The notes under the pieces: model-generated
What the model was told of the DNA's origin: nothing
The model's input: the letters and a program-made list of their open reading frames with translations, nothing else
Database searches by the model: none
Part shown: positions 22,001-33,712 of the stretch, piece by piece
Numbering within the stretch: the stretch's first letter is position 1
Layout: each line of letters begins with the position of its first letter
Translations under genes and position numbers: made by a program
Assembly (NCBI GenBank): GCA_037367355.1
Contig: CM074704.1
Location: 2,232,001 to 2,296,000, forward strand
Length of the DNA: 64,000 bases
Direction: 5' to 3'
DNA from: Neoscytalidium dimidiatum
Taxonomy: Eukaryota > Ascomycota > Dothideomycetes > Botryosphaeriales > Botryosphaeriaceae

Positions 22001-22928
22001 CATTGTGATTTGCTCGTGTAGACGTACGATTGAGGCTGCTGAATGCCGAACATCTCCCTGTAGTTTTGAGCAGCACCCTTCGCGAACTGGTAGAAGATGT
22101 GAAAGTTCCGCTCATTTTTGATCTGGCCAACAACTCGCGACTTTTCTAGCAGGTAGTTTTGGATATTTGCTCCTACGGGCTCTCCTTGCGAATTGAACTG
22201 AATTTCAAGGTATTTCCCGAATCGTGACGAGTTGTTGTTACGGAGCGTCTTTGCGTTTCCGAAGGACTCAAGAAGCGGGTTGGTGGCTAGCACCATGTCC
22301 TTGATCTCCTGGATGGAGCTGTTCGAGCCTCCTGACACGTTGGCAATATACTGCATTATTCGCTTGGCGGCCTCGGTCTTGCCAGCTCCCGACTCGCCGG
22401 AAATGATGACACACTGGTTCTCCTTATACGCGTTCATGTTGTAGTACGCTGATTCGGCGATAGCGAAGACGTGGGGTGGCATCTTGACGGTGTAGCATCA
22501 GCGCATTGCCGAGACTGAAGACGCTCCTGGATACACTCACCTCTAACCTGTTCTTTCCCTTATAGCTCTCCAGCACCTGTTCCGTATATATGCCCAGGTC
22601 ACGAAACGGGTTGACCGAGACCAGCACGTGGCCGATGTAGGTGTAAATCTCGCGATTCTCGAAGCGCTTCTTCAGGTTGTCGTTGATAGCTTCGTTGGAG
22701 ATCTTGCTGATCAGCGTTAGGTCAGACACGCCAACCTCCTTCTTCTTGGTGGTCTCGAAGACGGCCTTCTTCGAGAAACCCTTTCCTCCTCCACCGCCAG
22801 CGGCGGCCTGCTTCGAGCCGCCCTGGTCCTTCTTGCGCCCTGCGCGCTTCGTAACGGCCTGGCCGGAGACAGTCTGGTTAGCCCATGGCGACAGCCCTCA
22901 AAGCTAGGTGGTGTTTGGTGCTCACCAT
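19047..22928 (-). CDS. class I myosin (MyoA/Myo5 type)
   Basis: Four exons are predicted: 22928-22926 (the ATG alone), 22858-22541, 22482-19512 and 19429-19047 (1224 aa). The motor has the P-loop GESGAGKTE, switch [10 protein letters not shown] and switch II DIYGFE, then an IQ-type neck ([15 protein letters not shown]), a lipid-binding TH1 tail, a Pro/Ala-rich TH2 region, an SH3 domain ([17 protein letters not shown] to [11 protein letters not shown]) that spans the last intron, and an acidic end KKDDDDDDW that matches Arp2/3-activating tails. The motor drives actin patch endocytosis and polar growth. The only ATG before the acceptor that does not run into a stop is 22928, which sits directly before GTGAGC. 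Confidence 0.95.
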
Positions 22929-23595
22929 GGTGGGTCCGATGTGCGCCCTGAAGGCAGTCAGGAACAGCTGTACCCCACGAGTCGGGGGCGGGTATCACGG
23001 TCGCGGGAGCGTGTCGTGTTTAGACAGATATGGCCTGGGAGGTAGGCGGCCGGCAGGTAGTGTGGAGGGAGGGTTAGTGGGGAGGGAGAGGGATTGCGCG
23101 CAATGGTGATCGCAATGGGGCGCGGTACGTTACGGGAGTGCGAAATGAGAGGCCTTGCGGGCGGACGTCACTGACTGGGCAGCGTCACGGCCCGGCCTTC
23201 GCTGCGCTGCGCAGGCACTGGGTTGGCAGGGCTGGGCCAGGAAGGGGCCCGGTGGCGGTGCAGCCGCCACAGAATCGCCGACGCGCAATCCACCTGCTGC
23301 CAGCTGGCCGCTCTCCCGCACATCCCGCACCTCCGTCGCAGACTCTGAGTTATTTTATTGCTGCCTTGTCATTTGTCGTTACAGAACGGAATCCAACGGT
23401 CCCTATCCCAACACAAAAAAAGAACCCGGCCGCGCGTAACCAGAAAAAAAAAAGGAACGTGCAACTCTGCTTCTCGTCCAACGCCCCGCTATGCCACCAA
23501 TGCTGCCCGAAGCGCCCAGAGCGTCATCATCGTAATCCCAAAACTGCGCCCCATAGAACAAACCCGAAATGACCTGCTGTTGCCTGCCTCTAAAC
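22929..23595. other. intergenic, myosin I promoter / polo kinase 3' side
   Basis: About 670 nt. The left part holds the myosin promoter and leader; a short A-rich stretch (23413-23457) occurs in the middle. Frames here have no recognisable content. Confidence 0.55.
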
Positions 23596-26258
23596 TCAAG
23601 TTCGAGGAGCGTCGCCGCCGAACCGTCCCACTGTTATCCACTCTTGCTTCTTCTCGTCCTCTACCAACGGTCCCTCCCAGCGTAGCCGCGCCGTCTCGCG
23701 TGTTGAGCAGCCTAGCCCGCCGCCCGCCACCCAACCGTCGATGACCGTCATGATGAATTGCAACTTCTCTTTCAAATAGTTTGCCTCCGCCATAGCTCTG
23801 ACCGGAGCACCTTTCTCTCCAGTCGCGTTGAGCAGCGTGCGCAACGATGTAGTCAGAGTGTTGCGTGTCTTGATGTACCTGTAAGGCACCTCGCCATACT
23901 GCGCTAGATGCTCTGCTGCCTCTAGCGAAAGGCAGGTGAAGCTGCAGAAGCAGCCATCATATGAGAGGACCAACTTCGTGTGGTCTGGGAAGTTGAACTA
24001 ATTACTGTTAACAATCAAGCTTGTGAACACGGCATTTTACAATTAGCTTACCTGGAATGAACCGTCTCCGAAGCCCCAGATTCCCACGCTTCCGAAGCGT
24101 TGATAGAATCTTACGAATACGGCGAGTTTGTCATCTTCTGTCTGCGGAGCATCGCACTGCGCAGGGCCCTGTTGACACATGTACTTGCCGAACTTGGCCC
24201 AGAGGATCCCCGTGGTACGTCTTCTATCTTTTCCAAGCTCCGTGATACGGAGACCATCCTCCCCACAATCGGTGTAGTATTCAATAGGAACTTTGTCGAC
24301 GGAGCTGGGTTCCTTTCCAAGTGACTGGAGATGCCTGTAGCCGTCGCGAACCACAACATGAGTGACAGGATCACGCGCCGTAGCTCCAAGAATGCACCCA
24401 ATGTTTCCGTTCTCAAGCACGTAGCCAACGCCATGTTTCCTGGAATAGTCCACCCACTTCGACACGAACGGGAGCGAATACGAACTTGCAGGTTTCCGCG
24501 CCGCGCAGGGCCTGTTGGCTAAAGCTCGGGCGATATTGTCCCGGAAAGTTGAGACTCGCGCAAGCACCGATTCCGGGTCAGAGTGAGGTACCGCAGAGGG
24601 ATCAGGAGTGGAAGAAGACGGCGGGACAAGGTCGAGTGAATCTACCCTCTCGGGTTGCCTCCTTTTAACTTGGGACGGAGCCTTTGGTATGGGCTCAAAC
24701 TCATTCACTTCCTCCAAGGACGGTGATCTCTCTGCGGGTCTTTCTCTAGTAGATTTAGCTAATGGTGCGGTTTTAATCTCCCTCGATGGCCTGGGTGGCC
24801 TCTGTGCACTGACGGTGCGGATTGCTGCCTGGACACTCCTGGTACGCTTGGGTCTCTCTAGACTTTCACCCGTCTGGATGGGCTGTGGTGCAACATTCTC
24901 TTTGAGGTAGTGCGACCTGGCGCCTCTCGTAGGAGGCTTCATAAGTGCTGACTGAGCCCGGTCGTTACCTGTAATCTCAGCCAAGCAATTTCCTTCCTGA
25001 GACGATTCCCGCTCCTCGACTATCTGGCTCAGCCCACACGGTTGAGTCTCCGGCCAGTCGTTCCGATCTGGATAAGGCACGTATACGGTATCAGCTGGGA
25101 TGGGTACAGTCGGCTGTCGGCCCAGGGCAAGTTCCTTTTCGCAATCCTTGACGACAGACCTGATCTTCCTCCCGCCAATGACCGAGAAGACCTTTCCTTC
25201 TGCAACCTCCCCAACACCTGATTCCTTGCAGAGTTCGAACCACTCGTCAGAGTAACCCCTGGTACGCGCAGATGGAGGAATCGAACGAGAGGGCCATTTG
25301 GGAGCGCCGGTTTTGTATTTTGCATCAAGTCTTGCAGGTATGTACCCAAGCTTGAAGAATTCATGGCTGACAATCTTATCCGGGTTTGGCCTGTCATCTT
25401 CATGCACAAGAAGGGATCCTACGAGGTCCTTCAACTCATAGCAGATGTCATTTGTCGTCTTTCCAGCTTCAGGCCAGCTATAATCCCTCGTTTGGAGCTT
25501 CTTGTAGATATCCTCCCTTTTCGGCGCGTGGAAAGGTGCCTTCCCAACTGCTAATGTATAGGCGATGATACCAATGGCCCAAAGGTCGACCTTTTCGTTA
25601 TGGCCCTTTCCACCTTTCTCGAGAATCTCCGGGGCAAGGTAGTTTGGCGTCCCGCACATGGTCGTTCTCCGGGCTCCAAGGTCATTCTGGGAGATCAGCA
25701 CGGCAGCAAGACCAAAGTCTCCTACTTTGATGTTCATATCCTTGTCCAGGAAAAGGTTGCCTGTCTTGAGATCTCGGTGGATGATGTTTCGATGGTGGAG
25801 ATATTTAACGGCGCCGCATGTTTGAACCAGAAAACGACGGATCTCAGGCATAGTGAAATGCCTCCTTTTCTTAAGAATGTCTGCCAAAGAGCCATTGTCG
25901 CAGATTTCCAAGACGACGTAAGTGCTGCTCTCAAAGGAGAAAGCACGGTAGAAATCGACAATATTTGGGTGATGAAGCTTTGAGTGAATTTGCAATTCGG
26001 TGACGAACTAGAGCAACGCATTAACGTAATGCTATGAACGCACCGGCGATTTCATACCTTTTGCGCGAGCTTTGGAGGCTCCATTTTAGACTTGACGATT
26101 TTTAGTGCGACCGCTCGGCCGGTGGGCTTGCCATTGTCGAGAAGGGCGGCACGATGGCAGATTGCGAAGCCACCCTTGCCGAGTTGTTCTGCGGTCTCAT
26201 ACTCAAAACGCGTGGGCTCCCGCACCAGCGATGGGGGAGGGTCAGCGTGGACAGACAT
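23596..26258 (-). CDS. plkA: polo-like kinase
   Basis: Three exons are predicted: 26258-26058, 26007-24052 and 23997-23596 (852 aa). The N-terminal kinase has the glycine loop LGKGGFAICHRA, VALKIV, HRDLKTGN, DFGLA and an activation segment RRTTMCGTPNYLAPE. A long Ser/Pro/Arg-rich linker follows. The C-terminal half has polo box 1 (SKWVDYSRKHGVGYVLENGN) and polo box 2 with the phosphopeptide-binding His and Lys in FPDHTKLVLS, which is created by the last splice. It is the mitotic kinase controlling spindle, septation and cytokinesis (CDC5/PlkA/Plo1). The second intron is 54 nt. It is divergent from OPA3 with 364 nt between ATGs. Confidence 0.95.
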
Positions 26259-26622
26259 TTGACGATGGTAGTTTGGATGCTTGGGTGAAGGTCGGAAGCG
26301 GGAGCGGGAGAGAAATCGGAGGTTGTGTAAACAGCTCCCGCGCCATGGCAACCGGCGGGGCCCCTGCACGGACTTGGCCCGCCCCGCTAGGCCCGAACAG
26401 CCAGGCACCACTGTTACCAAGCTTCCGCTGCCGAGATGACGCGCTGTGCACCTCTCAGCTCCCGCACTGCTCTGCCCAACGCTATGCAGCTGTCGCAGTT
26501 CTGAATTTTTGCGCGCAATCACCACCGCTACCTACACCGAGACCCGATGGCGTAGGATTCCTAGTCACAGCCCTCCTCCGAACTCTTCCAGCCAGATCCG
26601 AGCTCCGTAAGCAACAGCAGCC
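26259..26622. promoter_or_regulatory. shared upstream region of polo kinase and OPA3
   Basis: A 364-nt interval between divergent start codons must carry both promoters. Plus-strand CAACAGCAG precedes the OPA3 ATG. I recognise no specific element. Confidence 0.5.
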
Positions 26623-27405
26623 ATGTCTCTTACTATCAAAATCGGCTCTCTACTCATCCGGACGCTAGCCAAGCCTATAGCTGTAGGTGCTGCAAGCTGA
26701 GAAATTCAATGTTGATGCTAACTTAATGTTTAGAATGGCATCAAGCGAGGCGCCCGGAACCACGAACCATTCCGACGAAAATGTGTGTCCTTCGCACAAG
26801 CGTTGCACCGATTGGACGTTCGATGGCGAGTAGGATTGCTGCAGGACCCAGCTGTTGTAGAGCGTCAGATACAGCGCGAGATCAAGGAAGCGGAGGCGAA
26901 GCGACGCGCATCCCAGGCGCCGACTGTCAAGACAGAGGCTGAAACCAAGGCGGACGAGGAAGCCTTAAAGAAAGAGAAAGAGGAAATTACAGAGAAACAC
27001 AAACACAGAACTCCTAGAGTCCGACCGCTCTCGGAGTCTAAGGCCATTGACATGGGCGCCAACTTCATCTCTGAGACGTTCATGTTTTTGGTCGCTGGTA
27101 GCATAATTGTCTGGGAGCAGTGGAGGTCGAGGAAAAAGGCCAGCGATCGCAGAGATGAGGTTAATGAGAGGCTGGAAGAATTGGCTGAAAAACATTCGCA
27201 ACTATTGGAAGAGGTCAAGCTCCTCAAGGCCCGTATCACGCCCGAAGAAGTCACCAAAGACGACGCCCCCAAGTCGATCGGCCCACCTTCGAACGCGGCT
27301 ACAGAGTCCACTGTTCCATCGAATCAGTCATCGAAAGCAAGTGCCCAAGTGGATCTCAAGGCCAATGAGTCAAATAACAGTGCTGCCCAGTCGCGAAGGG
27401 TCTGA
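26623..27405 (+). CDS. OPA3-like mitochondrial protein
   Basis: Two exons are predicted: 26623-26682 and 26734-27405 (243 aa). The first exon gives MSLTIKIGSLLIRTLAKPIA, a mitochondrial-type hydrophobic N-terminus; the second has HEPFRRKCVSFAQALHRLDVR, VRPLSESKAIDMGANFISE and a membrane-like segment FMFLVAGSIIVWEQW, then a coiled coil. This order matches OPA3, linked in animals to optic atrophy and 3-methylglutaconic aciduria; its biochemical role is unclear. The 105-residue acidic/basic insert between the Arg-rich part and PRVRPLSE is charged, and the C-terminal 60 residues are Ser/Asn-rich. Confidence 0.9.
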
Positions 27406-27822
27406 TTTGCTTTTAGCATCTCGAATGCACACGCTTGTAAACGCAGTTGAATTATTCTGCCTGATCTCCTCTCCTTCTCCCCACTCGATACCCATATATT
27501 CTACGATGTAGACATTCAAATGGCCATGAAAATAGAGGTCAGAGGTATTTCCAAAGCCCGCGCTGTCCCCCACATTTAAAGGATCTTCTTATGTTGATGT
27601 TTCAAAGAGAAGACTCGTTGTGTACATATTTTCCATTGCTGTCAAGGATTGTGTTCAGGTGCTAGATTACTCGTCGAGGCGCTCTTTCTCTAGGGGGCAG
27701 GAGCCTTGATTCGACAAAGTTTGCACAACAACCCTACAAAATCCAAACCCACTTATTCCATACACTCACCAGATCAATACCACTTTGGCCCCACTATCCG
27801 AAATCACGAAAGTCTTTTTGAG
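27406..27822. other. intergenic, OPA3 3' side
   Basis: About 420 nt between two plus-strand genes. I see nothing beyond presumed 3' UTR and promoter sequence. Confidence 0.5.
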
Positions 27823-28621
27823 ATGTTCTGCTCAACCTTGCGCCGTCGGCCGTCCTTCGCATCCGCTATCTCCTCCCTCACTGCCAACCCTGGTCTCAAT
27901 CTGCGCGGTAAGCTAGCTCAGCTCTGCATCTTATTGCTATACTAACACTCATCTAGAGAATTCACTCAAGACACACGATCTAGCTATACATCTTCCTCAC
28001 CAAGGTCGTTCCGAAACTTCTCGCATCCTCCGCGTGCTCCTTCTCTCACCTACCTCTACTTCACCCGATACGTTTCCGGCAACCATCGAGCGCATTCAGC
28101 ACTTTGCGGCTCTCAATGGCGGACTCGATTCGATCATCATATTCCTCCTGTCTAATGATTGCACTGTCGACCAATCTGGCAACCTCCATGCATACACGCA
28201 TCTCAGTGCAACTTTACTCAGAGATCCCTCCACCGCCAGCATTAAGCTGCTCCAACTGATAGATACCATTTTACTGGAGTCGCTGTTGAAGTCTTACATC
28301 ACGTCCAACTCCGCTGGCCGCGCAGCCCAGATGGTCCAGGCACGCAGGCAAGACGCCTTCAACACGGCATTGGATCTCGTTCCGTGGTGCATTGCGAGAG
28401 AGAAAACGAAACCGCTGGACAGTAGTGTACCTCTAGATGAGGATCAGGTAAATCTGCTCACAGATCTCTTCGGATCTCTGAAGGAGTTTGCGGAAGTGTC
28501 CGTAGTCGATCAGAGCCAAGGGCGTGTCGAGGCGAAGGTGGAAGCGATGAAAACTCTCCTAGGGGAGAACGTCACTCAGGATGTTTTAGATTTCTGGAGG
28601 CAGGAATGGTATGCTGATTGA
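27823..28621 (+). CDS. uncharacterised protein, 249 aa
   Basis: Two exons are predicted: 27823-27907 and 27957-28621, with a 49-nt intron bearing ACTAAC before the acceptor. The protein opens with a basic region (LRRRPSFASAISSL), then a hydrophobic beta-like stretch (ILRVLLLSPTS) and GGLDSIIIFLLSND, and ends in helical sequence with DFWRQEWYAD. I recognise no family. The clean splice that joins two conserved-looking segments and the steady coding composition support a real gene. No signal peptide or membrane segment is obvious. Confidence 0.7.
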
Positions 28622-29177
28622 TAGGAAAGGATTGCAGCAAAAGGCGAGAACACAGGTCAGTCGATCGTCGCACTAGACCTGACTCATGAATTGTCTGCCA
28701 TTTGTGAGCCCTCTAAACCGCACTCTTTTCATGATTGAACTCCCCCTGCTGGTACCGTCAATTATTTCAGTTTCGAAATGGTCTATTCAAGGCTGTTATG
28801 CATCTCATCCAATGACGCCCAGGACGGTCATCTGTTCCTTGTGTACTAGAACTCCATAGTTGCCTAACGAATATTTTTAGAAGCGTATTCAGATGAATAC
28901 CATTGGTAACCATGCACCTGGACGTTCTAGGGACCCTAGTCGCTGCACATAATTTTGATTGGCGTGCTATCATCACAATCACATCGCTTAGACAATATGC
29001 GCTCGGGATGGTTTCCAGTAAGCGCTCAGGCCCACAGCAGCTCGACAACTTGCTGCGCCGCATACGGCAATTCAAAAACCCTCCCGCGAGCCTCGATCAT
29101 GGATCGAAACTCGATTTCTCTTCAGAAACCACTGATACCAAGCACATTCCAACGAATATACCTACATTTTCTTGACC
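28622..29177. other. intergenic before the NLR gene
   Basis: About 560 nt. Frames of up to about 100 codons occur on both strands without recognisable motifs. It presumably contains the NLR promoter. Confidence 0.5.
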
Positions 29178-32100
29178 ATGAATATCAATCGTCTTGGATT
29201 TACCAGCATTTCAAGGAGCAAGGCTGAGAATGGGGACGCAAAAGGAAAGCCAAACTTCCAGTAAGTACCCCCTACATTATTAGCAGAGCCTATCCAGCTC
29301 CCATTGCTCCAAGATCCAAGTATATATGTGCATGTCAGAATGAGACTTACGATTTTTAGTATCGTGTTTGTCCATGGCCTACGAGGGCACCCTCAGCATA
29401 CTTGGGAGAGCGAATCTCCCAAACTCGCAGGCCAGGCGAAAGGAGAAAGCAAGCCCTCTGTTTTCAAACGATTTGGATCCAAATCCCGGGATCTGAAAGA
29501 CACTGAGAATATACAACACTTGGAAGGAAGCAAGGTGTATTGGCCAAGGGACTTCCTTGCGTCTGACCTGCCGCAGGCTCACGTGTGGGCCTACGGCTAT
29601 AATGCGGATGTGATCGGAGGATTATTCCAAGCCAGCGACAAAAACAGCATCACCCAGCACGGGCAAGATTTGGCAGTCAAACTGGAGCGAGAGCTCGACA
29701 ATGAGGTGAGTCGTACGCGCTTCCATCTGTGTTGATGCTGTCCCTGAATGATGCATACAGGATCCGATCATTTTTGTGGTTCACAGCCTTGGAGGGATTG
29801 TTGTCAAAGATGTACGTGATCATTCTTAGCTCCAATTTGATGTAACTGCAGCTCAAACATCTCTGATGAATAGGCTCTGTATCATTCCGAAGTTTGCCGC
29901 AGACGCACGAAGTTCATTGTCTTTCTGGGGACACCCCACAGAGGAAGTAGCGCTGCCGACTGGGGACGCATCATGGCGAACCTGGTGAAATTGGGTCTCC
30001 AAGATTCGAACAAGCATATCGTAGAGTCTCTGAAAGTCGATAGCGAGATCTTGGAAAGGATCCATCTGGAATTCGTCCGCATTGTTGTCAAAGACAAGAT
30101 CAAAATACACTCATTCCAAGAAGGACGGGCAATGACCGGTATCAAAGGTTTCCACGACAAGGTATGTTTGAACTTACTCTTCTCTCTGTATCAAGAGGGT
30201 ATTGGAGAAAGAGGCCGGAATATCCTATGACACAATCTGCGCAGCTCGCTCACCTTCACTTACCCGAATTATGCACAAGATATGTTGGGATGGTTTTCCA
30301 GAAGTATTTTTATTTCTTGATATGAAACTGATGGACTGCAGATTGTCGGCGACTTTTCCTCCAGACTTGATCTTGGAAAGGAGATCGAAAGGACTGAAAT
30401 GATCGACGCCGATCACCGTCAGATGACCAAATACAGCAGCAAAGATGATCCTGGATATCGCGCCGTTAGTGGCGTGATCAAGCAATTTCTCGTGCAGTAT
30501 AGTCACAGCCCGAGTCTTGCGGCTGGAATGTAAAGACCTGTCTCCAACTAGTTGGCTGAAGAAGGGTTACTGAAATTTAGTACTTAGATCAAGAATGAAT
30601 CTCCATCAGGGAGCCCCTGCGGCTTTCGAAATACCGTTTTCACGCAACCCGCACTTCGTCGGACGTGAAGACGTATTGAAAAAGCTGTTTGGCGTTCTTC
30701 ATGATCCTCAATTCCATCAAAGAATTGCTCTCTGTGGCCTTGGAGGCGTTGGGTTCGTTATTCCCTTCGTCTATGACAGATGGTCGTTGAAGATAACTGA
30801 CACCTTTTCAGGAAAACGCAGATCGCCCTGGAATTTGTCTATGGCCACCGACAGCGTTTTCCAACCACATCGATTTTCTGGATTTATGCAAGCAGTAAAC
30901 AGCAGTTTGAAAGTTCGTACAGCAGAATCGCTCAGGTAGCTAAGCTCGATATCAAGAACCGACCAGACATCGACAAACAGAAGGCTACACAGCAATGGCT
31001 TGAGCGCCCGGACACACCTCGATGGTTGATTGTGGTTGATAATGCGGATGACGAAGACCTCTTTTTCACCTCGAAAGCCGGTAATCAGCCACTTTCCACG
31101 CTCTTGCCGCAGCGGGATGGGTGTTCAATTCTAGTGAAAACCCGATACAAGAAGATCGGCCTCAAAATGACGGGACGAGAGCCTCTGGAAGTCAAGACCA
31201 TGGAGCCCCGCGAAGCTAAAACTTGCTGCACAAGAGCCTTGACGATCAATATCACGGCGGAATGTCTGAAGCGTTACTAAAGTCCATGGACTATCTTCCT
31301 ATGGCAATCAGCCAGGCATCCGCCTTCATGATCCAGAACAGCATCGCCATACCCGAGTACCTCGAGCTTCTCAGAAATGAGACTGATGCCCTCCTCAAGG
31401 AGGAATATGAAGATCTACGCCGCAACGTGGGCAAGTCAGGCGCCGTTTTCATCACTTGGTCCTTGACTTTCGACAAAATTCGGTCCAATGATCCCAAAGC
31501 CCGCAGACTTGTTGATCCAAATGAGCTTCTACGACAGACAAGGAATACCGGAATCCACGCTCTGCCACCAGCGCGGGAAAGGCTTGGACTTCCGGAAGGC
31601 AATCGGTTGCCTGACCGGCTACTCGCTGATTCAGGCAGACAATGAACGGCGCACGTATGCCATGCATCGTCTGGTGCACAAGGCCACGAGAGATTGGGTC
31701 AAAAAGCAGCAGAACGTGCTGGAGCGGGCAATAGAGGCGCGTAACGCTTTGGAATACGTGCTGCCGGAGGTTACGAACGACAAACACTACCAGTGCGCGG
31801 CTCTCATGCCGCACGTCCGCGCCCTCCTGGAAGCACCGGAGTTCCAAAGCGGCCGCATCAGACACGATCCACGACTCAAGGCTGGCCGTGCCGCTATCCT
31901 GACGTACGCGACATCCTACATCGATCATTTCCTACTTTCGCGGCCCGAGGAGTCGCGCCAAGCTGTTCAAATGATCAAGGAAGCTTTGGAAATTCTCGAA
32001 ACACTCCCTCAGGGGAACTCTCACGCGATATGGAACACAATCAGCGTGTACCTTTCTCTGGCCCGCTCGGTCCCCGAGGCCTTTTCCGATTCAGTCCTGC

Positions 32101-32636
32101 GTGACTTGCTGCAGCGTTTGTCAAAGCTGCAGGAGCACGAAAGGAATGTTGTGCGTCGCTCGCGAGCTCGCATGGACATGGTCAGAATCCTTGCTACCCG
32201 CTGGGAAACGAGAGTCGGCGAGGCCAGGGAGCTGGCGAAGTCGGTCGTTGAGGAGTTGTGCTCGGAGAGAACTTTAGACGCGGTCGGCAAGGAGGTTCTC
32301 TCAGAAGCCTACCTATTTCTGGGTGTTATGGAGTTCAATCGGAGGGAATGGTGGTCGGCGGAGGCCATGTTCCACGGGAGAGCCGCCATTTGTACGGAGA
32401 TGGATGGCCCGGATGGGCAGGATGTGTGGAACGCCTACGGATGGATTGTCTCTTGCTTACTGGAAAGAGGGAAACTGGACGATGCGGAGAAGCTGGCGCG
32501 CCAGTGTGTCATGGCCATGGTCAGGAAATGGGGCGCCGATTACAAGGAAACTTTGACAAGTGTCAAGAAACTCAATTTGGTACTGGAGGCTCAGGGTAAA
32601 CCTGCTCAGACCATCAAAGGGATCTTGAAAGGGTAG
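29178..32636 (+). pseudogene. fungal NLR-like protein: esterase-like hydrolase, NB-ARC, helical C-terminus (two frameshifts)
   Basis: Exons 29178-29260, 29360-29705, 29761-29811, 29874-30161, 30342-30529, 30588-30752 and 30812-32636 fit one product of about 980 residues. The N-terminal domain is a SesB/DUF676-type alpha/beta hydrolase: IVFVHGLRGHPQHTW, nucleophile elbow VVHSLGG, and FLGTPHRGS. The NB-ARC has a Walker A (GLGGVGKTQIALEF, created by the sixth splice), Walker B WLIVVDNADD, a GCSILVKTRY sensor and LPMAISQASAF. The C-terminus is helical, weakly TPR-like. Such fungal NLRs are tied to non-self recognition and cell death. Within exon 7 the frame shifts at the A-run 31218-31221 and returns at the C-run 31500-31502; the unshifted frame meets TAA at 31278. 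As written it is broken, or the sequence has two homopolymer errors. Confidence 0.8.
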
Positions 32637-33712
32637 GATCCATTCCAGAGAACTGAATCTCCGGGCAAGGTGCGTCGGTGGCGAGGTCCGGGACGATGTA
32701 GATAGTGGACCTTCTACGACGGAATGGTTGGGGCTGCTCGAGACCGGTCTGTGTTCATTGAATTCGGGGTGCAACTCTGTGTTCTTTGCTTGCGGTGGCT
32801 TATTGTTTGACTACTCACGCTCTTCTTCACTCTTTTTTTGTAGCTGTTGTTGGAGTGTGATGGAGGATGTTCTGCGCTGGATGTTATGTAGAGTGGCATC
32901 ATACGAACTATTTATGTAGCTACGGCTTTACCAATCCAAGTCAATGGCGGTGATGGGAAAGGAATTTTACGTCATGGATGTAGTCACTATATCATCAAGG
33001 AGAGATTACGGAGAGTCTTCGTCGACATGAAACTCCAGGTGCTTTTGCTATGCTGACAAGAGAACCATATTGTAAAGTGAAAACTAGTTGAGACCTGATA
33101 AAGGCTCGCCCACGGTGAGAGAAGATAGAAATCACAGAGACGTCGATGCCGGCTCCTGCAGGACCGCCTGCGAGTGGCATGTCTGTAGCGTACTTCGTCG
33201 GCGGCCGGTGAGGCAAACACCAAGTCAAGCAATTCAGCAGGAATAATACAATACTACCTGATTTACTTAATGGCCTCGTTACTAGATCTTTCCACCGAGC
33301 AGGACAGTAGAGCTTGCCAACCAACAATGTAACTGTCTTGCGATATATAAGAAGTGAAATTAGTACGCCACTACACATGCTATCAACACTCAAAATTCCT
33401 TGGCCGCATGGTCGCGGGTAATGATGATCCTGGCTGACCAACTGGGTTCCCTTAAAAGTACCTGAAAAGGCAGAGCCGCGGGGTAAGGACGCGTGTTCGA
33501 ATTCGAGTAGTTGATAGCATGTCATGGGAAATTGTGGGAAAAGACGGTCCTTACAAGAGTCTTTACTGGCGGCTTAAATCTCGGCGGGCCGTTACAGTTT
33601 TGTCAATTTGATCTTAGATCTCTCCGTCTATTTGCCTCTCCTCTCTTTTATTGCTATTTCATCTCTAAAGGGCCATAAAAAGTCATGAAACATTATCTAC
33701 GTGACTCGACTA
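32637..33712. other. intergenic between NLR and GPI-type protein 3' ends
   Basis: About 1.08 kb, with both flanking genes ending here. One 176-codon minus-strand frame (32995-33525) has no recognisable content. I looked for a tRNA near the GTTCGAA at 33493 but could not form the arms. Confidence 0.5.

Noticed and set aside
31488..32636. Separate 382-codon gene starting at 31488
   Set aside because: It is the C-terminal part of the NLR gene; the sequence continues the NB-ARC protein across the second frameshift.
33480..33530. Possible tRNA around GTTCGAA at 33493
   Set aside because: A GTTCGAA core is present but neither the T-arm pairing nor an A-box at the right distance could be formed.
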